Origin: Bacteroidaceae bacterium
Lineage (GTDB): Bacteria; Bacteroidota; Bacteroidia; Bacteroidales; Bacteroidaceae
Assembly (NCBI GenBank): GCA_017383665.1
Contig: JAFNWA010000133.1
Location: 1-5,089, forward strand
Direction of reading: 5' to 3'
DNA: 5,089 bases
Shown: positions 1 to 5,089 of the stretch, in pieces
Layout of the letters: every line of letters begins with the position of its first letter
Position numbering within the stretch: the first letter of the stretch is position 1
The notes under the pieces: generated by a model
What the model was told of the DNA's origin: nothing
Databases searched by the model: none
Seen by the model: the letters and a program-made list of their open reading frames with translations, nothing else
Made by a program: the position numbers and the translations under genes

Positions 1-270
1 GTTTACAATAACTTCCGTATCAACCGTTGCGGGTTTTAAAAACATACTTTCATAATCTTTTCTGTTTGAAAAAATTGCTTTTATAACTACTTTTAAGTTA
101 TGAAAATCGTTTTTGTAAAGCAGTATATCGAGCGGAGCACCGACGGGTGCAACCTCACGAACTGTTTCCCAGCACAAAGACTGCTGATTGGATAAAAGCT
201 TTTCGTACTCACTCGGGGAAACTATTTCATTACTGTAACCCTTATCGTTAAGCATACGCATGGCTTCTTC
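1..270 (-). CDS. V/A-type ATP synthase subunit C (AC39 family), internal fragment
   Basis: The minus strand is open in one frame from about 282 down to base 1. It reads ...EEAMRMLNDKGYSNEIVS, later LLYKNDFHNLKVVIKAIF and KPATVDTEVI. The pattern 'EEAxRMLxxKGY' followed about 50 residues later by 'xNDxHNLKxxxKA' is characteristic of the AC39/subunit C family of V/A-type ATPases, the subunit that links the central rotor stalk to the membrane ring in the ion-translocating complex. Only about 90 residues of a protein usually near 330 are present. The 3' part runs off the window edge and the N-terminus is cut at the junction near 270-282. The stretch is visibly more AT-rich than the neighbouring rnhB. 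AC39-type subunit C is typical of clostridial V-ATPase operons, whereas Bacteroidales operons usually carry a different subunit in this role, so this piece probably has another origin from the rest of the window (inference). Family recognition is from motif memory only. Confidence 0.6.
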
Positions 271-282
271 TGCCTTGCCGGC
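268..282. other. Chimeric junction between two truncated genes
   Basis: Recognisable V-ATPase subunit C sequence (minus strand) ends here and recognisable RNase HII sequence (plus strand, CLAGDVYAAAVILPP) begins here. The exact breakpoint is ambiguous because bases about 270-282 (ctgccttgccggc) can be read acceptably in both genes, which suggests a short shared overlap. Both genes are cut internally with no intervening DNA, no insertion sequence and no target duplication. This is best explained as a chimeric metagenomic assembly or library artefact. A real illegitimate recombination at microhomology is the alternative. Confidence 0.6.
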
Positions 283-819
283 GATGTATATGCAGCGGCA
301 GTAATCCTACCACCCGATTTTAGCAATGAATTGCTAAACGATTCCAAGCAGCTCACCGAGGCACAACGCTACCAGTTGCGTGAGGTCATAGAGCGTGAAG
401 CCACAGCATGGGCTGTTGGCATTGTCACCGCCGCAGAGATTGACAAAATCAACATCCTGCGCGCATCAATCCTTGCCATGCACCGCGCTGTCGATGGCCT
501 TAAGACACGCCCACAACACCTGCTCATTGACGGAAACAAGTTCACCCCCTACCCCGGTGTGACACACAACACTGTTGTAAAGGGTGATGCTACCTATATG
601 AGCATTGCCGCCGCATCAATACTTGCAAAGACCTACCGCGACGATTACATGATGCGACTGGCACAGGAGTACCCCATGTACGACTGGCAGAGCAACAAAG
701 GCTACCCCACAGCCAAGCACCGCGCCGCAATCCGCGAGCATGGTGTGACACCCTATCATAGGATGTCGTTCAACCTCTTGGGCGAAGAGCCAAAGCAACT
801 GGAACTGTCGTTTGAGTAA
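271..819 (+). CDS. rnhB: Ribonuclease HII, 5'-truncated
   Basis: RNase HII cleaves the RNA strand of RNA-DNA hybrids and removes single ribonucleotides misincorporated into DNA; it is a cytoplasmic, metal-dependent enzyme. The frame reads CLAGDVYAAAVILPPDFSNELLNDSKQLT from base 271, then LLIDGNKFTPYPGV (catalytic-type Asp at 529-531), VVKGDATYMSIAAASILAKTYRDDYM (second metal-site Asp at 640-642), NKGYPTAKHRAAI and the C-terminal TPYHRMSFNLL. These are the conserved blocks of the family in the right order. About 182 residues remain of a usual ~200. The missing N-terminus would hold the GxDEAGRG motif with the first two catalytic acidic residues, so this copy as it stands could not be active. 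Upstream of 271 the frame continues only into the foreign V-ATPase antisense sequence, with no sensible start. A TTG at 331 could be called as a start, but conserved RNase HII residues lie before it. The C-terminus is intact and ends at the TAA at 817-819. The next gene converges from the right. Confidence 0.9.
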   Translation, partial: CLAGDVYAAAVILPPDFSNELLNDSKQLTEAQRYQLREVIEREATAWAVGIVTAAEIDKINILRASILAMHRAVDGLKTRPQHLLIDGNKFTPYPGVTHNTVVKGDATYMSIAAASILAKTYRDDYMMRLAQEYPMYDWQSNKGYPTAKHRAAIREHGVTPYHRMSFNLLGEEPKQLELSFE

Positions 820-821
820 AG

Positions 822-925
822 ATTGCTTCGCAATACCTGTCACTCTGATGGAGTGAAGCGACTGAAGAATCTCTTTAAAGATTGCTCCCCTATTAGGGGA
901 GCTGTTGCACAGCAACTGAGGGGTA
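822..925. repeat. Cluster of small palindromes downstream of rnhB
   Basis: Directly after the rnhB stop there is a row of short perfect inverted repeats: attgc/gcaat (822-834), cactc/gagtg (841-855), aatct/agatt around 869-883, gctcccct-att-aggggagc (884-902, 8-bp stem, 3-nt loop) and gttgc-aca-gcaac (904-916), ending in tgaggggt. The block 'aggggagctg + hairpin + actgaggggt' resembles dispersed intergenic repeats I associate with Bacteroidales genomes, but I cannot confirm that here. No coding potential is visible. None of the hairpins is followed by a clear T-run, so they are not convincing terminators. Confidence 0.55.
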
Positions 926-947
926 TTTCGTGTCAGTTCAATTTACC

Positions 948-992
948 TTTTGGGCCTTTTAGCCCTTAATCATTCTTAGCCATTTAATGCTT
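948..992. repeat. 9-nt periodic GGCC/TTTT repeat tract, copy 1
   Basis: Consecutive 9-mers are ttttgggcc, ttttagccc, ttaatcatt, cttagccat and ttaatgctt: a T/A-rich half followed by a G/C-rich half, decaying to the right. Closely related 9-10-nt tracts occur at 4651-4714 and 4803-4840, and two of the units (ttttgggcc and ttttagccc) recur exactly in the third tract. Its function is unknown. Confidence 0.5.
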
Positions 993-1002
993 TGCACACA
1001 TA

Positions 1003-1046
1003 ACAAAATTGTTCCCCGCGCAAAAGCGTGGGGAACAATTCGTTTT
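1003..1046. terminator. Bidirectional intrinsic terminator between convergent genes
   Basis: A 15-bp stem with one G-T/U pair is formed by 1007-1021 and 1026-1040 (aattgttccccgcgc / gcgtggggaacaatt) around an AAAA loop. It is followed on the plus strand by cgttttgt and on the minus strand by ttgtt, giving U-rich tails in both directions. It sits between rnhB, which ends at 819 on plus, and the metalloprotease, which ends at 1085 on minus, so it can terminate both transcripts. The U-tracts are modest, but the stem is very stable. Confidence 0.7.
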
Positions 1047-1073
1047 GTAGGGGCAGACCGATGTGTCTGCCCA
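1047..1073. repeat. REP-like palindrome (GTAGGGGC type)
   Basis: A perfect 8-bp inverted repeat, gggcagac (1051-1058) and gtctgccc (1065-1072) around cgatgt, is preceded by gtag. It lies 12 bases past the stop codon of the metalloprotease gene. The gtaggggc start also occurs in inverted orientation as gcccctac at 4782-4789, on the other side of the metalloprotease. It looks like a dispersed repetitive extragenic palindrome; it lacks a T-run, so it is less likely to be a terminator. Confidence 0.5.
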
Positions 1074-1084
1074 ATAATCGTAGA

Positions 1085-4000
1085 TTACTTGACCAACACC
1101 TTTCTGCCGTCTATTATATATAAACCTTTACTTGTAGTGTCTACTTTTCTACCTTGCAAATCGTAGATAGCTTTAACCTTTCCGCTTTCAGTTTTCACAT
1201 TTTCAATGTCTGTTGTTCCTGGGAAGTACAAACCCAATGACTTACTATTGCTTGCGCCTTGCTTGAGACTGCCGGCTGGCAAGTACGCCTTGTGTCCGTT
1301 GTTGAGGAACGCTTTCTGCTGCTCTTTTCCTTCCCCGACTGTCTGGTTCATCTCAGCCCTGCAAAGTTCGGCCTTCCCATCGTTTGTATAGAGTACAAAA
1401 GCCTCTTCTGTGACATTCTCGGCTACTACCGTACCCTTGAACAGGCTGTTTATTTCAACAGTGGCTTTGTCAAGAATCTCAAACTTATATACCCCCTGCT
1501 GTGCGTTAAGGACAACACCGACACCGGCCGGTATCTCCTTTTCCTTGATTTCGGTTAGCTCAACCCAATCCTCATGCACATCGTTCTCGGCAAGATAATA
1601 TGCAGTGACGCCATCGGGAACAGCAACCGGCACTTGTGCATAGAATGTTGCATAACCAGTATCGCCAATAGCCACTCCATAGAACATCACCTCTGAATCA
1701 TAGATTTTTGTTCCATTGTGAACGCTTGGATAGACACCAAGATAGACATCATTGTCGTTCACCGAGTTGATTGAGAGATAGAGTTTCTGCATGCCGGCAA
1801 AGCGGAATCCCATCTTTCCGCCATTATGCACATATTCAAATTCTGATGGTGTGCCGTTTAGCACAACTGTTCCCTGCTTGTTATGTTTATTGGTATTGTC
1901 GGCCTCAGCGGAATAAACATACTTTCCGTTTGCAACATTCTTGATTACAAATGTGAAGTTGCCCTCTTTGAAGCGAGGGTATATGCTCCACAACGCGTTC
2001 AAATCAACCGGATATGTGCTGTTATTTGTCTGCACCTTTACATCATTGCCGACTGCGCGCCAAACCTTGCTCTTCTCATTGAAGAATGAAATAAGTATCT
2101 CATTAGGTGTCTCGCCCGCTTTTGACACAACAAAGGGGAACACGATTGTTGCCTCGTAATTGCTGCCGTTCCATTTCTCATTGACAAGTTCATAGCCATA
2201 GACACCTGTAAATACCGGCCTGTCAACACCTACTGTGCCCGAATATGTACCGCTATAGACATTGCCGGCTTCATCGGTAACTGTATATGATGCTTCCTTG
2301 CTAGGCTCTACATACTCCACAATATTCCACATAGATGGAAGAATTGCAGCACCTTTGTCATCCACATTGTACCAAGTTACCAGATTGTTGTGGTCACCGG
2401 GATTATGTGCGCACGACATTGATCTTGTTGAGAGGTCTGCGAGTTCAACAGCCGAGATATAATATCGGCCATCGCTCTCCTTGTAGACATAGACAACCGA
2501 CTCGTTGTTGCTCATTGTCCAGCGTCCACTTTGCGCGGTTGTGCCGGTTAGGTATCGGTTTGTACTGCTGTTCTTGAATGAATAACAGTTCGCACTCTTC
2601 TTTGAGACAACCCACGCACTGCTGGCTACATCTGTTCCAAGAGTTGTTGCCTGTGCATTGGTATTGCTATTGTCAATAATATATTTCTGTGGATTAGTAT
2701 AGTTCACATTAAGAATCTGATACACAGCGCCATCGGTCAACACATCGACCTGTGGTTCTTCTGGTTCCACAACAACATCCTTAAACCTTGCTACATACTG
2801 CGCATTAGCGGAAACTGCAAACGAATATTCAGCCACAGTGCTCACGCACACGCCATTGCAGTACCAGCCGTCGAATGTATATCCATCGTTTGCGGTAGCC
2901 GACAATGTCACTTGTGATTTTTCCTCAACAGTAACCGAAGTGTCCTTACCATTTACAGCAATAACACCGCCGTTTGCTGGCTCAGCAGTAATAGAAACAG
3001 TGTATGTTACAGGAGTTGGTTCCGGCTCAGGATTGGGAGTTGGAATTGAACCGCCACCTGTAACGGTGAAGCCGCCACCGTTTTCGGGAGAAAGTGTGGT
3101 AAGTGTATATGCCACACCGCCAATCTCCTCAACCTTTATTATGCCGCCACGCATTGAGCGCACTGCTGTAACGAAATCGACATCAACTGCACCAACATTC
3201 ACATTGGGCAACACAACAGCGCAGCTGCCATCTGTCGCAGGCACCGACTCGGCAAGCACATAATCGAATGTCTCGCCATAGTTTGCCGACATTGTGATGC
3301 GCACGCGGCTGTCTGCTGTGAAAAAGCCGTTGTCCGCGCTCCACTTCACCGTTACATTTTCGCCGGCAGTGTAAACATCCTTTGCAGGCGACAATGACGC
3401 AGTAAATTCCGTACCGGAAACAATCTCTATATCAGCATCCCAAACTGCATAGTTGCAGTAGAATGGCTGTGTCTTCATTGCCTCTAAACTACAAACGGCA
3501 GGGCTGTCATATACAATGAGACTGATGCCATACTTACCGGGAGACAGCATAGGGATGTCTGTTCCTTGAACAGAATAGAAATATTCGGGATAGTAGATGT
3601 CGGCCGAATAGCGAGGGCGGTAATCTATCACATTATCTTCCTGAGGTTGCAAGGATGCCAAAGCCTCAATGTCATCGCCGATTGCCATATAACGCAATGC
3701 ATCGCCATCGGCATCTGTTGCAAAGAGTCCAACAGAGAGGCAACCGCCTTGCGGAATCCTGTATGTATCCTTCATTTGAGCAGCAACAAAAGACGGAGCA
3801 CTGTTATTGACTTTTACACCATACACATAGTTGCCGCCGGCATTGCTGCCTACCAGAGATGTTCGCTGCTCGTCGCTATAATAGGCGGCGTTCTTTTCCA
3901 TGCAGGCTGTGCGTATTCTCTTTATTGAGAGATACGATAGGTAATCCCCAATCTGGTCCATAAGACTACCCTCGCCGGCAGGAGTATGGTCTGCACCAAG

Positions 4001-4519
4001 CAAATGCCCTATTTCGTGCGCAACAACCCACTTGTCGGTTTTAGCATATCCGCTTGCCTTGGTGGAGTTAAGATAGGCACCATTCTCTACTGAAAGTCCG
4101 CTATTCTCCTCATAATCATCGCGATGAGTCACCCACATACCAATATCGTATGCAGAAGATGAAATAAGTTCGTTGAGCAGTTCTGTACCAAAACTCGGCG
4201 CATTGTAGATATTTTCATCAATCATGCCATGCTCATGCAACACAAGTTTTTCGTCTTCAATGACATCAAAACAAAAACCGAGCGGAATATAAAGCTTATT
4301 CACATACTCCTCGCACTCGCGCCAAAAAGCAAGCACAGTACCGTATTCAGAGTTTAAATCCTCTTCGAAAGCACTCTTTGTGACGGGGATTGCCAAACGG
4401 TAGAAACGCAACACATTATCACCGGGAATCGCATCCACTACAGAGCGTGTCGCTACCCCCTGCGCAATCAGCTGCAATGGCAACAAGATATATAAAATGA
4501 TTGCTAGTTTAAATTTCAT
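1085..4519 (-). CDS. Secreted reprolysin-like zinc metalloprotease with T9SS-like C-terminal tail
   Basis: This encodes 1144 residues. Residues 1-20 (MKFKLAIILYILLPLQLIAQ) are a Sec signal peptide. The peptidase domain (about 35-215) contains HEIGHLLGADH at 168-178, which fits the metzincin zinc site HExxHxxGxxH, with Glu169 as catalytic base and Met187 in SLMDQ as the probable Met-turn. Hence it is an extracellular zinc endopeptidase; its substrate cannot be told. Residues about 236-365 (VNNSAPSF..., ATDADGDALRY) match the cadherin/PKD-like domain that commonly follows this peptidase in Bacteroidetes. Residues about 370-478 form a further Ig-like segment. A Pro/Glu linker lies at 493-503, then an InlB B-repeat-like domain at about 504-580 (DGYTFDGWYCNG). 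Two beta-trefoil (ricin-like) candidates follow at about 592-735 and 845-950, possibly carbohydrate-binding. A Bacteroidales-type beta domain (GDTGYATFYAQVPVAVP) precedes the terminal IYDLQGRKV...GLYIIDGRKVLVK, which resembles a type IX secretion sorting tail. No frameshift or stop interrupts it. The start is set by the signal peptide. It is a single-gene unit with its own promoter candidate and terminator. Domain edges are approximate. Confidence 0.85.
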   Translation of the reverse strand: MKFKLAIILYILLPLQLIAQGVATRSVVDAIPGDNVLRFYRLAIPVTKSAFEEDLNSEYGTVLAFWRECEEYVNKLYIPLGFCFDVIEDEKLVLHEHGMIDENIYNAPSFGTELLNELISSSAYDIGMWVTHRDDYEENSGLSVENGAYLNSTKASGYAKTDKWVVAHEIGHLLGADHTPAGEGSLMDQIGDYLSYLSIKRIRTACMEKNAAYYSDEQRTSLVGSNAGGNYVYGVKVNNSAPSFVAAQMKDTYRIPQGGCLSVGLFATDADGDALRYMAIGDDIEALASLQPQEDNVIDYRPRYSADIYYPEYFYSVQGTDIPMLSPGKYGISLIVYDSPAVCSLEAMKTQPFYCNYAVWDADIEIVSGTEFTASLSPAKDVYTAGENVTVKWSADNGFFTADSRVRITMSANYGETFDYVLAESVPATDGSCAVVLPNVNVGAVDVDFVTAVRSMRGGIIKVEEIGGVAYTLTTLSPENGGGFTVTGGGSIPTPNPEPEPTPVTYTVSITAEPANGGVIAVNGKDTSVTVEEKSQVTLSATANDGYTFDGWYCNGVCVSTVAEYSFAVSANAQYVARFKDVVVEPEEPQVDVLTDGAVYQILNVNYTNPQKYIIDNSNTNAQATTLGTDVASSAWVVSKKSANCYSFKNSSTNRYLTGTTAQSGRWTMSNNESVVYVYKESDGRYYISAVELADLSTRSMSCAHNPGDHNNLVTWYNVDDKGAAILPSMWNIVEYVEPSKEASYTVTDEAGNVYSGTYSGTVGVDRPVFTGVYGYELVNEKWNGSNYEATIVFPFVVSKAGETPNEILISFFNEKSKVWRAVGNDVKVQTNNSTYPVDLNALWSIYPRFKEGNFTFVIKNVANGKYVYSAEADNTNKHNKQGTVVLNGTPSEFEYVHNGGKMGFRFAGMQKLYLSINSVNDNDVYLGVYPSVHNGTKIYDSEVMFYGVAIGDTGYATFYAQVPVAVPDGVTAYYLAENDVHEDWVELTEIKEKEIPAGVGVVLNAQQGVYKFEILDKATVEINSLFKGTVVAENVTEEAFVLYTNDGKAELCRAEMNQTVGEGKEQQKAFLNNGHKAYLPAGSLKQGASNSKSLGLYFPGTTDIENVKTESGKVKAIYDLQGRKVDTTSKGLYIIDGRKVLVK

Positions 4520-4542
4520 AATTGCTACTATTTATTACCGCG

Positions 4543-4574
4543 CTAAAATAGTAAAATATTGCAGTTGATACAAT
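4543..4574 (-). promoter_or_regulatory. Bacteroidetes-type promoter candidate for the metalloprotease gene
   Basis: On the minus strand, TATTTTAG (4543-4550) matches the Bacteroides -7 consensus TAnnTTTG at 5 of the 6 fixed positions. ATTG (4571-4574) stands 20 bases upstream as the -33 element. The predicted leader is roughly 15-20 bases of A/T-rich sequence (ending tagcaatt before ATG) with no Shine-Dalgarno site, as is usual in this phylum. The region is AT-rich, so chance matches are possible. Confidence 0.4.
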
Positions 4575-4650
4575 AATAGCACAAACTTTAATAGCTATTT
4601 TTAGATAAAAGAAACAATATTAGAAACAAAAAGCTGAAAAACCACCCTCC

Positions 4651-4714
4651 CTTTTAGGCCTTAATAGCCCTTAGTAACCCTTAGCCCCAAAATGCCTTGA
4701 AGGCCTTAAAAGCC
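4651..4714. repeat. 10-nt periodic repeat tract, copy 2
   Basis: The sequence can be read as ttttaggcc, then 10-mers ttaatagccc, ttagtaaccc, ttagccccaa, aatgccttga and aggccttaaa, then agcc. It alternates TTA-rich and GCC-rich halves and resembles the tract at 948-992. Stop codons occur on both strands and there is no coding potential. Confidence 0.5.
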
Positions 4715-4721
4715 ACACCCG

Positions 4722-4737
4722 CCAGGCGTCAGCCTGG
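4722..4737. repeat. Hairpin CCAGGC-GTCA-GCCTGG
   Basis: A perfect 6-bp stem with a GTCA loop. The core ggcgtcagcc (4725-4734) recurs as its reverse complement ggctgacgcc at 5048-5057. The two copies differ by a compensatory A-T to T-A swap in the stem. Confidence 0.55.
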
Positions 4738-4802
4738 TGAAATGTAGTAGCGTTATAGCACCCTCAGAGCGAGCAACCCCCGCCCCTACTTTCTCTTTTT
4801 AC

Positions 4803-4840
4803 CCTTTCCCCTTTTAGCCCTTTTGGGCCTTTTAGGCCTT
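4803..4840. repeat. 9-nt periodic repeat tract, copy 3
   Basis: Clean consecutive units ttttagccc (4812-4820), ttttgggcc (4821-4829) and ttttaggcc (4830-4838) are preceded by a degenerate ccctttcccc. This is the most regular of the three tracts, and it lies immediately past the minus-strand terminator at 4845-4879. Confidence 0.55.
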
Positions 4841-4844
4841 ATAT

Positions 4845-4879
4845 AAAAAAAGAAACCCTGAACTTTCGTCCAGAGTTTC
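4845..4879 (-). terminator. Strong intrinsic terminator, minus strand
   Basis: Read on the minus strand, GAAACTCTGGAC (4868-4879) pairs with GTTCAGGGTTTC (4852-4863) over 12 continuous base pairs, two of them G-U, closed by a GAAA (GNRA-type) tetraloop. Seven T residues follow at 4845-4851. This is a textbook rho-independent terminator. It points leftward and must serve a transcript starting at or beyond the right part of the window, since no gene ends between 4880 and 5089. Confidence 0.85.
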
Positions 4880-4897
4880 CAAGTAAAAGTGGCGATG

Positions 4898-5059
4898 CCA
4901 ACGCGGGGGAGCGTTGGTTGCGACGACAATGCGAAATTAGCATTGTTTGCGACGACGGGAACTTCAGTTCCCCAAAGGAGTGTGCTTTAGCACTAAGCTT
5001 TACCTCCCCAAAGGAGTGCCTTTAGGCCACTACTCTCCCACCCTCCTGGCTGACGCCAG
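4898..5059. repeat. Array of six hairpins separated by repeated linkers
   Basis: Stems, in order: ccaacgc/gcgttgg (4898-4917), acaatgc/gcattgt (4926-4946), gggaac/gttccc (4957-4972), gtgc/gcac (4982-4993), gtgcc/ggc-c-ac with one bulge (5016-5030) and ctggc/gccag (5046-5059). The stem sequences differ, but the linkers repeat: ttgcgacgac at 4918-4927 and 4947-4956, and tccccaaaggagtg at 4969-4982 and 5005-5018. Several loops are similar (TTCA, TTTA, TTTA). If transcribed leftward it would lie just ahead of the terminator at 4845-4879. No coding potential is visible. Confidence 0.6.
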
Positions 5060-5089
5060 CTCACAAACAAAAGGCAAAAAGGGCTACAA

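Larger units (their letters stand above)
4520..5089. other. Long non-coding region rich in repeats and hairpins
   Basis: This stretch upstream of the metalloprotease has no convincing open reading frame on either strand: the minus strand from 5089 meets stops in all three frames within about 110 bases. Apart from the promoter candidate near 4550 it holds two periodic tracts, a terminator and a hairpin array, annotated separately. A perfect 10-bp palindrome, aatagctatt, lies at 4590-4599 just upstream of the promoter. Positions 4738-4800 contain only a weak C-rich segment including gcccctac (4782-4789). Confidence 0.6.

Noticed and set aside
331..819. RNase HII starting at the TTG at 331
   Set aside because: Conserved RNase HII sequence (CLAGDVYAAAVILPPDF...) continues upstream of 331 in the same frame to about 271, so 331 is not the natural start; the gene is truncated at the junction.
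616..915. Minus-strand open frame of 99 codons over the rnhB 3' end
   Set aside because: It lies antisense to well-conserved rnhB codons and runs into the palindrome cluster. Its translation shows no recognisable motif, so it is a shadow frame.
1206..3928. Several plus-strand open frames of 61-141 codons inside the metalloprotease gene
   Set aside because: All are antisense to the intact 1144-codon gene, which has a signal peptide, a zinc site and a proper C-terminal tail. Their translations have no domain features and reflect the gene's codon pattern.
4898..5059. CRISPR-like array (repeated linkers with variable sequence between)
   Set aside because: The repeated units are only 10-14 nt, two copies each, and the variable parts are 19-22 nt self-complementary stems. 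No cas genes are present. This does not fit a CRISPR array.
4845..5089. tRNA, tmRNA or other known structured RNA
   Set aside because: No cloverleaf, CCA-adjacent acceptor stem or T-loop consensus (GTTCRANNC) in a proper context was found on either strand; the hairpins are small and serial.
1..5089. Previously undescribed defence or mobile system
   Set aside because: The window holds only a truncated housekeeping gene, a foreign V-ATPase fragment and one secreted protease. No transposase, integrase, reverse transcriptase, nuclease-ATPase pair or toxin-antitoxin pair is visible.

Overview
This window looks like a gut-type Bacteroidales chromosome or metagenome contig. Three things point there: a ribonuclease HII whose sequence reads like Bacteroides/Prevotella homologues, a large secreted protein ending in a T9SS-like tail (…YDLQGRKV…GLYIIDGRKVLVK), and a start codon with an A/T-rich leader and a TTG…TATTTTAG promoter-like pair instead of a Shine-Dalgarno site. 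The assignment is inferred from sequence style, not from a database search.

Layout, left to right. Positions 1 to about 270 carry, on the minus strand, an internal piece of a V/A-type ATPase subunit C (AC39 family). It is more AT-rich than the rest and looks clostridial. At about 268-282 it joins abruptly, head to head, to a plus-strand ribonuclease HII (rnhB, to 819) that has lost its N-terminus and with it the catalytic DEAGRG motif. The join lies inside two genes at once, so a chimeric assembly is the simplest explanation. Positions 820-1084 hold no gene, but are dense with palindromes, a 9-nt periodic repeat and a strong hairpin that can serve as a bidirectional terminator between the convergent genes. 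Positions 1085-4519 (minus) hold one intact 1144-residue gene for a secreted, multidomain, reprolysin-like zinc metalloprotease. Its promoter candidate is at 4543-4574. Positions 4520-5089 are non-coding: two more 9-10-nt periodic tracts, a strong minus-strand intrinsic terminator (4845-4879), and a run of six small hairpins separated by identical linkers (4898-5059).

The genes do not form an operon or an evident joint system. The two real features of biological interest are the metalloprotease, probably exported to the cell surface or medium by Sec and then the type IX system, and the unexplained hairpin-plus-linker intergenic repeats around it. I found no defence system, mobile-element gene, CRISPR array, tRNA or rRNA.
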